DNA of 64,000 nt from Burkholderiales bacterium (GTDB lineage: Bacteria; Pseudomonadota; Gammaproteobacteria; Burkholderiales; Burkholderiaceae_C), in the NCBI GenBank assembly GCA_016185015.1, contig JACPOI010000050.1, positions 16,123 through 80,122 on the forward strand. Reading direction: 5' to 3'. Made by a program: the position numbers and the translations under genes. Position 1 is the first letter of the stretch. Every line of letters begins with the position of its first letter. Of the stretch, positions 34,218 through 47,924 are shown piece after piece. A model generated the notes under the pieces. It was given only the letters and a program-made list of their open reading frames with translations, ran no database searches and was not told the DNA's origin.

Positions 34218-35367
34218 CCCGGCCAACACGCGTGGCCGTCGGTATCCGGAGGCAATAGCCCCCACACGGACCGAATATCAGCGCGATCGCGACCGCATCG
34301 TCCATTCCACCGCCTTTCGTCGCCTGGTCTACAAAACCCAGGTCTTCCTGAACCACGAAGGCGACCTGTTTCGCACCCGCCTCACGCACTCGCTGGAGGT
34401 CGCGCAACTGGGGCGTTCGATTGCCCGTTCCCTGGGCTTGAATGAAGACCTGGTCGAGGCGATTGCGCTGGCGCATGACCTGGGGCATACACCCTTCGGG
34501 CACGTTGGGCAGGATGCGCTCAACGAGTGCATGGCCGGACATGGCGGCTTCGAGCACAACCTGCAGAGCCTGCGTGTGGTGGATCGGCTGGAGGAGCGTT
34601 ATCCAGCCTTCGATGGGCTCAATCTGACCTTCGAGACGCGCGAGGGCATCCTCAAACATTGCTCGCGGGCCCATGCCGAGCAGATTGACGCCGTGGAGCC
34701 GGGCGGGGTGGGGGCACGTTTTCTGAACCGCACGCAACCCAGCCTGGAGGCACAGCTCTGCAATCTGGCCGATGAAATCGCCTACAACGCCCACGATATA
34801 GACGATGGCGTGCGCTCGGGCCTGATCACGCTGGAACAGCTGGAGTCTGTCCCTCTTTTCGAGGGGTATCGCCTGCAAGCGCTGAGCGAGCATCCGCGGC
34901 TTGCTGAGGCTGATGCGGGGCGCAGGCTACTCTATGAGACCATACGGCGCATGCTCAGTGCTCAGGTCTACGACGTGATCGCGACCACGCAAAAGGAGTT
35001 GGCACGCTTGCGGCCGCAGAGCGTTGCTGAAATTCGCCAATTGCCCGCGCTGATGTCTTTCAGCGCCGAAATGCGCGAGCGTTCGATCGCGCTCAAAAAA
35101 TTCCTGTTCCAGAACCTGTACCGCCACCCGAACGTGATGCAGACCACCGGCCTGGCGCGGCAGGTCATCCAGGAACTCTTCGACTGCTATCGCCAACTGC
35201 CCGGCGAAATGCAGTCAGGACATGCTGCGCGAGCGCGTGCCGCCCAGGACGCGGGGGATTCCGAGGGGGGCGTGCTGCGTGTGGTGGCGGACTACATTGC
35301 CGGCATGACCGACCGGTTTGCGGGTCGCGAACATGAACGGCTCACCGGCAAGAGGTTGTGGGGATGA
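34195..35367 (+). CDS. dgt: Deoxyguanosinetriphosphate triphosphohydrolase-like protein
   Basis: The 390-residue HD-domain enzyme has metal-binding His65 (RLTHSLE) and the His94-Asp95 pair in [11 protein letters not shown]. It cleaves dNTPs to nucleoside plus triphosphate, helping balance nucleotide pools. The ATG at 34195 gives [15 protein letters not shown], the usual start in betaproteobacteria. It overlaps aroB by 23 bp and the MFS gene by 4 bp (ATGA). Confidence 0.93.
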   Translation: MLAAYASDPANTRGRRYPEAIAPTRTEYQRDRDRIVHSTAFRRLVYKTQVFLNHEGDLFRTRLTHSLEVAQLGRSIARSLGLNEDLVEAIALAHDLGHTPFGHVGQDALNECMAGHGGFEHNLQSLRVVDRLEERYPAFDGLNLTFETREGILKHCSRAHAEQIDAVEPGGVGARFLNRTQPSLEAQLCNLADEIAYNAHDIDDGVRSGLITLEQLESVPLFEGYRLQALSEHPRLAEADAGRRLLYETIRRMLSAQVYDVIATTQKELARLRPQSVAEIRQLPALMSFSAEMRERSIALKKFLFQNLYRHPNVMQTTGLARQVIQELFDCYRQLPGEMQSGHAARARAAQDAGDSEGGVLRVVADYIAGMTDRFAGREHERLTGKRLWG

Positions 35368-36584
35368 AACGCCAGGGAGTTCATCCGGCCTATGTGGTGA
35401 TCGCCGCTGGCGTGGCCGCTGCACTGCACGTGGGCAAGCTTTCGCCGGCCCTGCCTGTGCTGGAGCGGGCGCTGGGGGTGACCTTGCTGCAGGCCGGTTT
35501 CCTGCTGTCCCTCGTCCAGCTGGCCGGCATGGTCCTGGGGCTGGCGGTCGGCCTTGCGGCTGATGGCATGGGGCTGCGGCGCAGCATGCTCAGCGGTCTG
35601 CTGTTGTTGTCTCTGGCATCCCTGCTGGGGGGCTGGGCCCAGAATGCCTACACATTGCTGGGATTGCGTGCCGTGGAGGGTTTGGGCTTCCTGCTGGTTT
35701 CCATGCCGGCGCCCAGCCTGATCCGCCATCTGGTGGAACCACAGCGCATGAGTGTCATGCTGGGACTGTGGGGCACGTATATGCCCTTGGGTACAGCGCT
35801 TGCATTGCTGTGTGGACCTTTGGTCATTTCGCTGAGTGGGTGGGAGTTCTGGTGGTGGGGTCTGGCCGTGCTCACGCTGGGAATGGCCTGGTGGGTGTGG
35901 CGCGTCGTTCCCTCGGACCGGCTGCGCGCTCCGTCCCCGGTTGCGGTCGCTGCATCAACACAGCGCGCCTGGGTCCTGCGCCTGCGCCAGACCCTCAGTG
36001 CGCCAGGCCCCTGGCTGGTGGCGCTCAGCTTTGCTGTGTACTCGGGACAGTGGCTGGCGGTGATCGGCTTTTTGCCCACCATCTACGCGCAGGCCGGTGT
36101 TGCCGGTGGTCTCAGTGCGGTGCTGACCGCACTGGTTGCGGCGGTGAACATGTTGGGAAATATCGCGTCGGGGCGCCTGCTGGGTCGCGGTGTGCAACCG
36201 CAAGTGCTGCTTTACACCGGCTTTGCGGTCATGGGCCTGGGGACGCTGCTGGCCTTTTTTGTATGGCCGCTGGCGGCTGAGGGTTCGGGTTTACCGGTCA
36301 CGGTGCGTTTCCTTGCAGTGCTGGTCTTCTCCATGGTGGGTGGCATGATTCCGGGGACCTTGTTTTCGCTGGCGGTACGCCTAGCGCCAGGAGAGGGAAC
36401 GGTCTCCACCACGGTTGGCTGGATGCAGCAGTGGGCCTCGCTGGGTCAATTCGTCGGACCGCCTCTGGTGGCCTGGGTCGCTAGCAGCGTAGGCGGCTGG
36501 CACTGGACCTGGGCGGTGACGGGCGCCTGCTCAGGCATGGGATTGCTGCTGGCCTGGCGCCTGGGCCTTAGGATCAGGGCATGA
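35364..36584 (+). CDS. MFS transporter (CynX/NimT-like)
   Basis: The 406-residue protein has 12 predicted membrane segments in two halves, with the MFS loop motif GLAADGMGLRRSML between segments 2 and 3. The general pattern resembles the CynX/NimT (small anion or drug) branch. Substrate cannot be told. The ATG at 35364 overlaps the dgt stop; a TTG two codons earlier is also possible. It overlaps the DUF1415 gene by 4 bp. Confidence 0.85.
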   Translation: MKRQGVHPAYVVIAAGVAAALHVGKLSPALPVLERALGVTLLQAGFLLSLVQLAGMVLGLAVGLAADGMGLRRSMLSGLLLLSLASLLGGWAQNAYTLLGLRAVEGLGFLLVSMPAPSLIRHLVEPQRMSVMLGLWGTYMPLGTALALLCGPLVISLSGWEFWWWGLAVLTLGMAWWVWRVVPSDRLRAPSPVAVAASTQRAWVLRLRQTLSAPGPWLVALSFAVYSGQWLAVIGFLPTIYAQAGVAGGLSAVLTALVAAVNMLGNIASGRLLGRGVQPQVLLYTGFAVMGLGTLLAFFVWPLAAEGSGLPVTVRFLAVLVFSMVGGMIPGTLFSLAVRLAPGEGTVSTTVGWMQQWASLGQFVGPPLVAWVASSVGGWHWTWAVTGACSGMGLLLAWRLGLRIRA

Positions 36585-37198
36585 CACCATCACAGGATAT
36601 TCTCCCCACCGCGTTCGCAGAAGCTGTGCGGCAGGACATGCAGATCTGGCTGGAGCGTGCCGTGATCGGGCTCAACCTCTGCCCCTTTGCCAAGAGCGTG
36701 CACGTCAAGGGCCAGATTCACTGGGTGGTGAGTCCTGCCCGCGATGTGCAGGGTGTTCGAGAAGACTTGGTGCGCGAGTTGCAGGAACTGCAGGCCAGCG
36801 ATCCGGCACAGAGAGATACCACCGTGTTGGTGCTGCCTTTGTGTCTCGCGGACTTTCTTGATTTCAATGATTTTCTAGCGCAGGCGGATGCGGTTCTGAC
36901 AGAACTGGGGCTGCAGGGTGAGCTGCAGATCGCCAGTTTCCATCCGCAGTTCCAGTTTGCCGGTACCGAGGCCGACGACATCAGCAACTACACCAATCGT
37001 GCGCCCTATCCCGCCTTGCATCTCTTGCGCGAGGTCAGCATCGACCGGGCCGTCGAGGCTTTCCCAGAAGCAGAGGCCATCTATGAGAAGAACATGCAGG
37101 TCCTGGAACAGCTGGGACATGTCGGTTGGAACGACCTGGGGATAGCTCGCCATGCCCGGGACGTCAAGCCCGAAGGCGGAACCGGAGGTGATGCATGA
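36581..37198 (+). CDS. DUF1415 family protein
   Basis: The 205-residue cytoplasmic protein matches DUF1415. It has the early GLNLCPFAKSV motif, central 'ASFHPQFQFAG', and 'NRAPYPALHLLREVS'. The conserved Cys in NLCPFA hints at a redox or metal site, but no function is established. It is coupled to both neighbours by ATGA overlaps, in a row with the MFS transporter and a methyltransferase. Confidence 0.85.
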   Translation: MTPSQDILPTAFAEAVRQDMQIWLERAVIGLNLCPFAKSVHVKGQIHWVVSPARDVQGVREDLVRELQELQASDPAQRDTTVLVLPLCLADFLDFNDFLAQADAVLTELGLQGELQIASFHPQFQFAGTEADDISNYTNRAPYPALHLLREVSIDRAVEAFPEAEAIYEKNMQVLEQLGHVGWNDLGIARHARDVKPEGGTGGDA

Positions 37199-38139
37199 AA
37201 CCAGGACAGGTCAAAGACCGCAAGTCCGGCCAGGCGAAAGGTGAGCTGGTTCCAGCGCAGCCGCTGGCCCCCGAGATCCGTCCCGGGCAATCGGTCGAGC
37301 TGCTCAAGGAGCTGCACATCCTCACACGCGAGGGCAAGCTCAACCAGGATTCGAGGCGCAAGCTCAAGCAGGTTTACCACCTCTTCCACTTCATTGAAGA
37401 GATCTTGCTGGACTTGCAGGCGCAGAGGAAAGACCGTGCGTCGGATGAGCGCGGGATCACCTTGGCGGACCACGGTGCCGGCAAGTCCTATCTAGGGTTC
37501 ATCGTCTACGACCTCTTTTTCAAGCAAAGCCCGAGCGGGCATGTCTACGGCATCGAGACCCGCCCGGACCTCGTGCAGAAGTCGCGCGACTTGGCGGCCC
37601 GTCTGGGTTTTGGGCGCATGTCCTTCCTCAACCTCAGCGTGGCCGAATCCATGCAGGCCAGTGAATTGCCTGCGCGTATCGACATCGTGACGGCGCTGCA
37701 CGCCTGTGACACGGCCACCGACGATGCCATTGCTTTTGGCTTGCAGAAGCAAGCGCTTTACATGGTGCTGGTGCCCTGTTGCCAGGCCGAGGTGGCGCGG
37801 ACCCTGAATTCCGGCAAGGCACTGTCCTTGTCGCGTACGCCGCTGGCAGAGTTGTGGCGCCATCCCCTGCATACCCGTGAAATGGGCAGCCAGATCACCA
37901 ATGTGCTGCGGTGCCTTTACCTGGAAGCCATGGGGTATCAGGTTACCGTGACGGAACTCGTGGGCTGGGAGCATAGTCTCAAGAACGAACTCATCATTGC
38001 GCGGTACACCGGCCAGCGCAAGCGTGCGGCGGCCCAGCGCCTGCAGGCGATACTTGAAGAGTTCGGATTGACGGAGCTGCTGTCGAGCCGTTTCCGTTTG
38101 CCGGAGGGTCAACCGCCGGTGCCGTCTGGCGTTGTCTGA
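37195..38139 (+). CDS. Class I SAM-dependent methyltransferase
   Basis: The 314-residue product resembles the Methyltransf_32 type. After a basic ~85-residue N-terminus, the SAM-binding motif I appears as LADHGAGKSYLGF, followed by 'GIETRPDLVQKS' (ribose acidic residue) and 'ALHACDTATDDAI'. The later 'VPCCQAEVA' motif is typical of this group. Substrate unknown, possibly RNA or protein. It overlaps the DUF1415 gene by 4 bp. No terminator was found in the 49-bp gap after it. Confidence 0.82.
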   Translation: MKPGQVKDRKSGQAKGELVPAQPLAPEIRPGQSVELLKELHILTREGKLNQDSRRKLKQVYHLFHFIEEILLDLQAQRKDRASDERGITLADHGAGKSYLGFIVYDLFFKQSPSGHVYGIETRPDLVQKSRDLAARLGFGRMSFLNLSVAESMQASELPARIDIVTALHACDTATDDAIAFGLQKQALYMVLVPCCQAEVARTLNSGKALSLSRTPLAELWRHPLHTREMGSQITNVLRCLYLEAMGYQVTVTELVGWEHSLKNELIIARYTGQRKRAAAQRLQAILEEFGLTELLSSRFRLPEGQPPVPSGVV

Positions 38140-38188
38140 GGACGTGGCCTGATCGTGTGGGCATGAAATTTTTATTGAGGATCGAATC

Positions 38189-38647
38189 ATGAAGAAGCTT
38201 TGGATGTGGGGGTTCGTGCTGGCGCTGGCCGGTTGTGCGAGCAGCAGCCCGGACGTGATCCAGCGCGGCGATGCCCAGCGCCTGTCCACCGTGGTGGATG
38301 CGGTGGTGCTCTCGGTACGCACGGTGACGGTTGAAGGCAGCCAGTCGGGCGTGGGCGCCACGACCGGTGGTGTGGTCGGTGGCATTGCCGGCTACGGTGC
38401 CGGTAGCGGGCAACGCGAAGCGCAGATCATCGGCATCCTGGGCGCGGCCGCTGGCGCCGTGGCCGGCAATGTGATCGAGCGTGCGGGCACTCGTGAAGAG
38501 GCTTACGAAATTCTCGTCCAGCTCAAGAACGGCGAACGGCGTGCCCTCGTGCAGGCCAAGGGCGAGGAAGTGTTCCAGCCAGGTGAGGCGGTCATCCTGA
38601 TCACCACCAGTGGCAAGGTACGTGTGGCCAAGGCGCCCAAGCAATAA
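38189..38647 (+). CDS. Glycine-zipper outer-membrane lipoprotein (SlyB-like)
   Basis: The 152-residue product has a lipobox LAGC (Cys16). A glycine-zipper hydrophobic segment follows, with repeated GG/GA spacing (ATTGGVVGGIAGYGAG and GILGAAAGAVAGN), then a small beta-domain. This is the SlyB/PcpY-type architecture of envelope lipoproteins induced by PhoPQ or envelope stress in other species. A GAGGA ribosome site precedes the ATG, and an AT-rich TTTTTATT tract just upstream may be part of its promoter. The RAYT gene starts 49 bp later. Confidence 0.8.
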   Translation: MKKLWMWGFVLALAGCASSSPDVIQRGDAQRLSTVVDAVVLSVRTVTVEGSQSGVGATTGGVVGGIAGYGAGSGQREAQIIGILGAAAGAVAGNVIERAGTREEAYEILVQLKNGERRALVQAKGEEVFQPGEAVILITTSGKVRVAKAPKQ

Positions 38648-38650
38648 ACA

Positions 38651-38703
38651 GGGCCAGAACAACTTATGATGGTGCGGCCACCTGCCCCGCACCATCATGG
38701 CCC
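38651..38703 (+). repeat. Large hairpin enclosing the RAYT start codon
   Basis: A perfect 12-bp inverted repeat, ATGATGGTGCGG (38666-38677) and CCGCACCATCAT (38687-38698), has a 9-nt loop. Flanking GGGCC (38651-38655) and GGCCC (38699-38703) extend it with a one-sided bulge. The right arm contains the AT of the RAYT start codon (38697-38699). In RNA it would hide the start codon; in DNA it could bind the RAYT protein. Confidence 0.75.
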
Positions 38704-39395
38704 GTCTTCCCCGTCTCAGCGTTCCAGGTTATCCGCACCACGTCATCCAGCGTGGCAATAACCGGCAGGCCATTTTCCTGGTCGATGCCGACCGCCTGCG
38801 CATGCTGGAGTTGCTCGAGGATCATGCGCGTCAGCACGAAGTGGCCGTCCATGCCTATGTGCTCATGGACAACCACTTCCATCTGCTGCTGACCCCCCAG
38901 ACGGGCGACGGCCTGTCGCGTTTGATGCAGGCGGTCGGTCGTCGCTACGTGCGCTATTTCAATGACAGCCACGGTCGCAGCGGGACCTTGTGGGAGGGGC
39001 GCTACAAGTCCACCCTGATCGAGGCTGAAAGCCATCTGCTGGCCTGCATGGCCTACATCGACCTGAACCCGGTGCGTGCCGGTCTGGTCACCATGGCGCG
39101 GGACTATCCCTGGTCCAGCCATGCGCACTATGCCGGCTTGCGGGTAGACCGCCTGGTGACGCCCCATCCGCTCTATTGGGAGCTGGGCAACACGCCTTTT
39201 GCCCGTGAGGCCGCCTATGCCAGGCTGGTGCAGGAGGGGCTGAGCCAGCAACAGCAACTGGCCTTGACCGAGTCGGCGCTGAGAGGATGGGCGCTTGGAG
39301 GCCCCGATTTCATGGCGGCACTGCAGACGAAAACCGAGCGCCGCCTCAGCAAATCGCATCCAGGTCGTCCCAGTTCCAAGGCGACGCCGGTCTGA
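38697..39395 (+). CDS. REP-associated tyrosine transposase (RAYT)
   Basis: The 232-residue Y1/HUH nuclease belongs to the TnpA-REP branch. It opens with RLPRLSVPGYPHHVIQRGNNRQ. The HUH motif is His60-Phe61-His62, and Tyr120 in AYIDLNP is the catalytic tyrosine. RAYTs cut and join single-stranded DNA at REP palindromes and are usually single-copy, vertically kept genes. No ribosome site precedes the ATG. The start codon lies in the right arm of a 12-bp-stem hairpin. REP-like motifs follow downstream. The C-terminal ~30 residues are basic. Complete by length. Confidence 0.9.
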   Translation: MARLPRLSVPGYPHHVIQRGNNRQAIFLVDADRLRMLELLEDHARQHEVAVHAYVLMDNHFHLLLTPQTGDGLSRLMQAVGRRYVRYFNDSHGRSGTLWEGRYKSTLIEAESHLLACMAYIDLNPVRAGLVTMARDYPWSSHAHYAGLRVDRLVTPHPLYWELGNTPFAREAAYARLVQEGLSQQQQLALTESALRGWALGGPDFMAALQTKTERRLSKSHPGRPSSKATPV

Positions 39396-39438
39396 CGGAC
39401 CCGCTTTTTCATTCCCGAGCCGTGGCCTGAATGCATTT

Positions 39439-39456
39439 AATCTGGCCCCAATTATT
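39439..39456. repeat. REP-like motif, copy 1
   Basis: An AT-rich 18-mer with the core AATCTGGCCCC. It matches copy 2 (39487-39504) at 16 of 18 positions in the same orientation, with 48-bp spacing. It lies 43 bp after the RAYT stop. Confidence 0.55.
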
Positions 39457-39475
39457 GCCAGAACGAAAAATTAGA

Positions 39476-39506
39476 AAAATAATAGGAATCTGACCCCTAT
39501 TATTTT
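39476..39506. repeat. REP-like hairpin, copy 2
   Basis: A perfect 11-bp inverted repeat, AAAATAATAGG and CCTATTATTTT, with a 9-nt loop that includes most of a CTGACCCC core. Read on the minus strand it contains GGGGTCAGATT, a motif I recall beside RAYT genes in other proteobacteria. It ends 2 bp before the gltB -35. Confidence 0.6.
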
Positions 39507-39508
39507 CC

Positions 39509-39537
39509 TTGGAAATATTGTTGCGGTGCACTATGCT
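39509..39537 (+). promoter_or_regulatory. Putative gltBD promoter
   Basis: TTGGAA (39509-39514) and TATGCT (39532-39537) are separated by 17 nt, with a predicted start near 39544. AGGAG (39559-39563) sits 6 nt before the gltB ATG. Confidence 0.55.
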
Positions 39538-39569
39538 AACGACCCCTGCGAAATATTTAGGAGTGCGCC

Positions 39570-44291
<4,722 letters not shown>

Positions 44292-44314
44292 GAAGAAGGA
44301 CGAAGGAAAGCATC

Positions 44315-45781
44315 ATGGGAAAAGTCACCGGCTTCATGGAGTACGAGCGCATCGAAGAGGGCTACGAGCCCGTGGCGAAGCGCGTCAAGACCTACAAGGA
44401 ATTCGTGATCGGCCTGAGCGATGAGCAGGCCAAGGTGCAGGGCGCACGCTGCATGGATTGCGGCACGCCTTTCTGCAACAGCGGATGCCCGGTCAACAAC
44501 ATCATTCCGGACTTCAACGACCTGGTCTACCAGGGCGACTGGAAGAACGCGATCGAGGTGCTGCACTCCACGAACAACTTCCCGGATTTCACGGGCCGAG
44601 TCTGCCCCGCGCCTTGCGAGGCGGCCTGCACGCTGAACATCAACGACGACGCGGTGGGTATCAAGTCCATCGAGCACGCCATCATCGACAAGGCCTGGGA
44701 GCAGGGTTGGGTCAAGCCGCAGCCGGCCGCCGTGAAGACCGGCAAGAAGATCGCCGTCGTCGGCTCAGGCCCGGCCGGTATGGCGGCCGCCCAGCAGCTG
44801 GCACGTGTCGGCCACGCTGTGACGGTGTTCGAGAAGAACGACACCATCGGCGGCCTGCTGCGCTTCGGCATTCCTGACTTCAAGTTTGACAAGTCGCACA
44901 TCGACCGCCGGGTCAAGCAGATGGAAGCCGAGGGTGTGGTGTTCAAGACCAACGTCATGGTCGGCGAACTGCCCAAGGACTCCAAGGTCACCAACTGGGC
45001 CAAGGAAACGATCAGCCCCGCGCAACTGCAGAAGGAGTTTGACGCGGTCGTGCTGGCCGGTGGCGCCGAGCAGTCGCGCGACCTGCCTGTGCCGGGGCGT
45101 GACCTCGATGGCGTCCATTTCGCCATGGAATTCCTGCCGATGCAGAACCGTGTCAATGCGGGCGGCAAGATCAAGGACCAGATCATGGCGACGGGCAAGC
45201 ACGTCATCGTGATCGGCGGTGGCGACACCGGCTCCGATTGCGTGGGCACCAGCAACCGCCATGGCGCGGCCAGCGTGACCCAGTTCGAAGTGATGCCCCA
45301 GCCGCCCGAGCAGGAGAACAAGCCCCTGGTCTGGCCCTACTGGCCGCTCAAGCTGCGCACCAGCTCCAGCCACGAAGAGGGTTGCGCTCGCGAGTTCGCC
45401 GTCTCGACCAAGGAATTCATCGGCAAGGACGGCAAGGTCTCGGGCCTGAAGACCGTGCACGTCGAGTTCAAGGACGGCAAGTTCGTCGAGATTCCGGGTA
45501 CCGAGAAGGAATACAAGGCGGATCTGGTGTTGCTGGCCATGGGCTTTGTCAGCCCGGTGGCCACCATCCTGGACGCTTTCGGCGTGACCAAGGACGGTCG
45601 TGGCAACGCCAAGGCCGGCACGGACTTCCAGGGCGGTTATGTCACCAGTGCCCCCAAGGTGTTCGCCGCCGGTGACATCCGCCGCGGCCAGAGTCTGGTG
45701 GTCTGGGCGATTCGTGAGGGCCGCCAGGCGGCGCGGGCCGTCGATGAGTTCCTCATGGGTGCCAGTACGCTACCGCGCTGA
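44315..45781 (+). CDS. gltD: Glutamate synthase, small subunit
   Basis: The 488-residue beta subunit supplies electrons from NADPH. N-terminal cysteines Cys46, Cys49, Cys54 and Cys58, plus a later CPAPCEAAC, bind 4Fe-4S clusters. The FAD motif [13 protein letters not shown] and the NADPH motif GGGDTGSD are clear. It is cotranscribed with gltB and followed 21 bp later by a strong intrinsic terminator. Length is normal for the family. Confidence 0.97.
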   Translation: MGKVTGFMEYERIEEGYEPVAKRVKTYKEFVIGLSDEQAKVQGARCMDCGTPFCNSGCPVNNIIPDFNDLVYQGDWKNAIEVLHSTNNFPDFTGRVCPAPCEAACTLNINDDAVGIKSIEHAIIDKAWEQGWVKPQPAAVKTGKKIAVVGSGPAGMAAAQQLARVGHAVTVFEKNDTIGGLLRFGIPDFKFDKSHIDRRVKQMEAEGVVFKTNVMVGELPKDSKVTNWAKETISPAQLQKEFDAVVLAGGAEQSRDLPVPGRDLDGVHFAMEFLPMQNRVNAGGKIKDQIMATGKHVIVIGGGDTGSDCVGTSNRHGAASVTQFEVMPQPPEQENKPLVWPYWPLKLRTSSSHEEGCAREFAVSTKEFIGKDGKVSGLKTVHVEFKDGKFVEIPGTEKEYKADLVLLAMGFVSPVATILDAFGVTKDGRGNAKAGTDFQGGYVTSAPKVFAAGDIRRGQSLVVWAIREGRQAARAVDEFLMGASTLPR

Positions 45782-45802
45782 TCCGACACTTTGCCGTATG
45801 AT

Positions 45803-45836
45803 GCAAAAGCCGGAACACGCCGGCTTTTGCTTTTTT
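45803..45836 (+). terminator. Intrinsic terminator of gltBD, abutting mlaF
   Basis: A perfect 11-bp stem (GCAAAAGCCGG at 45803-45813, complement at 45820-45830) with a 6-nt loop is followed by six T. The T-tract touches the mlaF ATG at 45837. A TATGAT at 45797-45802 just before the left arm could be a -10 element for mlaF. Confidence 0.9.
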
Positions 45837-46652
45837 ATGGCTGCATCATCAGACACTCCCTTGGTCGAGCTGCGCAACGTCACCTTTGGCTACAGTGACC
45901 GCGTCATCCTTGACAACGTCAGCCTGAGCATTCCGCGTGGCAAGGTCACTGCGCTGATGGGGGCCTCAGGCGGCGGCAAGACCACCGTCCTGCGCCTGAT
46001 TGGCGGCCAGAACCTGGCCCAGCAGGGCGAAGTGCTGTTCGATGGCGAGGATGTGACCCGCATGGATCAGCAGCAGCTCTATCTGGCGCGACGCCGCATG
46101 GGCATGCTGTTCCAGTTCGGCGCCCTGTTTGCCGACCTCAGCGTGTTCGAGAACGTGGCCTTCCCTCTGCGCGAGCATACCGATCTGACCGAGGAACTGG
46201 TTCGCCACCTCGTGCTGATGAAGCTCAATGCCGTCGGCTTGCGCGGGGCGCGCGATCTGATGCCCAGCGAGGTCTCGGGCGGCATGGCGCGGCGTGTAGC
46301 GCTGGCGCGGGCCATCGTGCTCGACCCCGAGCTGGTGATGTATGACGAACCGTTTGCCGGGCTGGACCCGATTTCCCTGGGGACGGCCGCCCAGCTGATC
46401 CGTCGCTTGAATGACGCCATGGGGCTGACCAGCATCGTCGTGTCGCACGATCTGGAGGAAACCTTCCAGATTGCCGACCAGGTGGTGATCCTGGCAAACG
46501 GCGGCATTGCAGCCCAAGGCACTCCGGATGAAGTGAAGCGCTCGACGGATCCCCTGGTGCAGCAATTTGTGCAGGCACAGGCCGAAGGGCCGGTGCATTT
46601 CCATTACCCAGGTCCCAGTGTGGAGCAGGATTTCGGGGAGGTTCAGGCATGA
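45837..46652 (+). CDS. mlaF: Phospholipid transport ABC ATPase MlaF
   Basis: The 271-residue ATPase has Walker A GASGGGKTT (residues 42-50), signature VSGGMARR and Walker B LVMYDEP. It drives the MlaFEDB complex that moves phospholipids between the inner membrane and periplasmic MlaC. The ATG at 45837 has no ribosome site, because a terminator T-tract precedes it directly; a TTG eight codons in (before VELRNVTF) is an alternative. It overlaps mlaE by 4 bp. A much longer upstream frame would lie inside gltD and is rejected. Confidence 0.95.
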   Translation: MAASSDTPLVELRNVTFGYSDRVILDNVSLSIPRGKVTALMGASGGGKTTVLRLIGGQNLAQQGEVLFDGEDVTRMDQQQLYLARRRMGMLFQFGALFADLSVFENVAFPLREHTDLTEELVRHLVLMKLNAVGLRGARDLMPSEVSGGMARRVALARAIVLDPELVMYDEPFAGLDPISLGTAAQLIRRLNDAMGLTSIVVSHDLEETFQIADQVVILANGGIAAQGTPDEVKRSTDPLVQQFVQAQAEGPVHFHYPGPSVEQDFGEVQA

Positions 46653-47431
46653 GCTGGTGGCGTCCTTCCGATGTCGGTTATGCCGTGCGGCGCAAGCTCG
46701 ACGACATGGGCTACGCGACGCGGCTGTTCTTTCGGCTGGTGCAACTGGCCGGCCCCACCTTCAAACGCCTGGGGCTGGTGCGCGACCAGGTGCACTTCCT
46801 GGGCAACCACTCACTGGCGATCATCGTGGTCTCCGGCCTGTTCGTGGGTTTTGTGCTCGGACTGCAGGGTTACTACATCCTGGTGGACTACGGCTCGACC
46901 GAGGCGCTGGGCCAGATGGTGGCGCTGAGCCTGGTGCGCGAACTCGGCCCGGTGGTGGCTGCCTTGCTGTTTGCAGGCCGTGCCGGTACCTCGCTGACCG
47001 CCGAGATCGGCCTGATGAAGGCGGGCGAGCAACTCAGCGCCATGGAAATGATGGCGGTCGACCCGGTCCGCCGCATCCTGGCGCCGCGCTTCTGGGGCGG
47101 CGTGATCGCCATGCCCTTGCTGGCCGCGGTGTTCAGCGCAGTCGGCGTGATGGGGGGCTGGCTGGTCGGTGTGGTGATGATCGGCGTTGATCCGGGGGCT
47201 TTCTGGAGCCAGATGCAGGGCGGCGTCGATGTCTGGAATGACGTGGGCAACGGGGTCGTGAAAAGTGTCGTGTTCGGCTTCACGGTGAGCTTCGTGGCCT
47301 TGTTGCAAGGTTATGAGGCGCAGGCGACGCCTGAAGGCGTGTCGAGTGCCACCACGCGGACTGTGGTGATGGCCTCGCTGGCGGTTTTGGGTCTGGATTT
47401 CATCCTGACGGCAATGATGTTTACGATTTGA
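46649..47431 (+). CDS. mlaE: Phospholipid transport permease MlaE
   Basis: The 260-residue MlaE-type permease has an amphipathic N-terminal interface helix and about five membrane segments. Family hallmarks are 'LVRELGPVVAALLFAGRAGTSLTAEIGLMK' and 'AMEMMAVDP'. It pairs with MlaF and the MlaD hexamer. The start overlaps the mlaF stop (ATGA), and the mlaD ribosome site begins right at its end. Confidence 0.95.
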   Translation: MSWWRPSDVGYAVRRKLDDMGYATRLFFRLVQLAGPTFKRLGLVRDQVHFLGNHSLAIIVVSGLFVGFVLGLQGYYILVDYGSTEALGQMVALSLVRELGPVVAALLFAGRAGTSLTAEIGLMKAGEQLSAMEMMAVDPVRRILAPRFWGGVIAMPLLAAVFSAVGVMGGWLVGVVMIGVDPGAFWSQMQGGVDVWNDVGNGVVKSVVFGFTVSFVALLQGYEAQATPEGVSSATTRTVVMASLAVLGLDFILTAMMFTI

Positions 47432-47437
47432 GGAGGG
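47431..47437 (+). promoter_or_regulatory. Ribosome binding site of mlaD
   Basis: AGGAGGG lies 4 nt before the GTG at 47442 and 1 nt before the GTG at 47439. It favours the second GTG as start. Confidence 0.65.
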
Positions 47438-47441
47438 TGTG

Positions 47442-47924
47442 GTGCAACGCTCAAAAAATGATGTGTGGGTCGGCCTGTTTGTCCTGATCGGCGCGGGGGC
47501 CATCCTGTTCCTGGCGCTGCAGGCTGCGAATCTGCTGAACCTGAGCTTCCAGTCCACCTACCGTGTCGAGGCACGTTTCGATAACATCGGGGGGCTCAAG
47601 CCCAAGGCGGCCGTCAAGAGTGGTGGCGTGGTGGTGGGCCGCGTCGAGGGAATCACCTTTGACGACAAGACCTTCCAGGCCCGTGTGCTGCTGGCCATGG
47701 AGAGCCGCTACAAATTCCCCAAGGACAGTTCGCTCAAGATTCTCACCAGCGGTCTGCTGGGCGACCAGTACGTCGGCATCGAAGCTGGCGCCGAAGAGAA
47801 GAACCTGGGCGCAGGCGACGTCATCTCCTCCACCCAGTCGGCCATCGTGCTGGAAAACCTGATCGGCCAGTTCATCTACAACAAGTCGGCTGAAGGCGCT
47901 GGGCCGAACGCGGCCAAGAAATGA
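47442..47924 (+). CDS. mlaD: Phospholipid transport MCE protein MlaD
   Basis: The 160-residue protein has one N-terminal membrane segment (about residues 9-30) and a single MCE domain with 'GGLKPKAAVKSGGVVVGRVEGI' and 'TSGLLGDQYVGIEAG'. It forms the hexameric periplasmic ring on MlaE. The start GTG at 47442 gives MQRSKNDVWVG, matching relatives; the GTG just before it is too close to the ribosome site. It overlaps mlaA by 4 bp (ATGA). Confidence 0.94.
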   Translation: MQRSKNDVWVGLFVLIGAGAILFLALQAANLLNLSFQSTYRVEARFDNIGGLKPKAAVKSGGVVVGRVEGITFDDKTFQARVLLAMESRYKFPKDSSLKILTSGLLGDQYVGIEAGAEEKNLGAGDVISSTQSAIVLENLIGQFIYNKSAEGAGPNAAKK

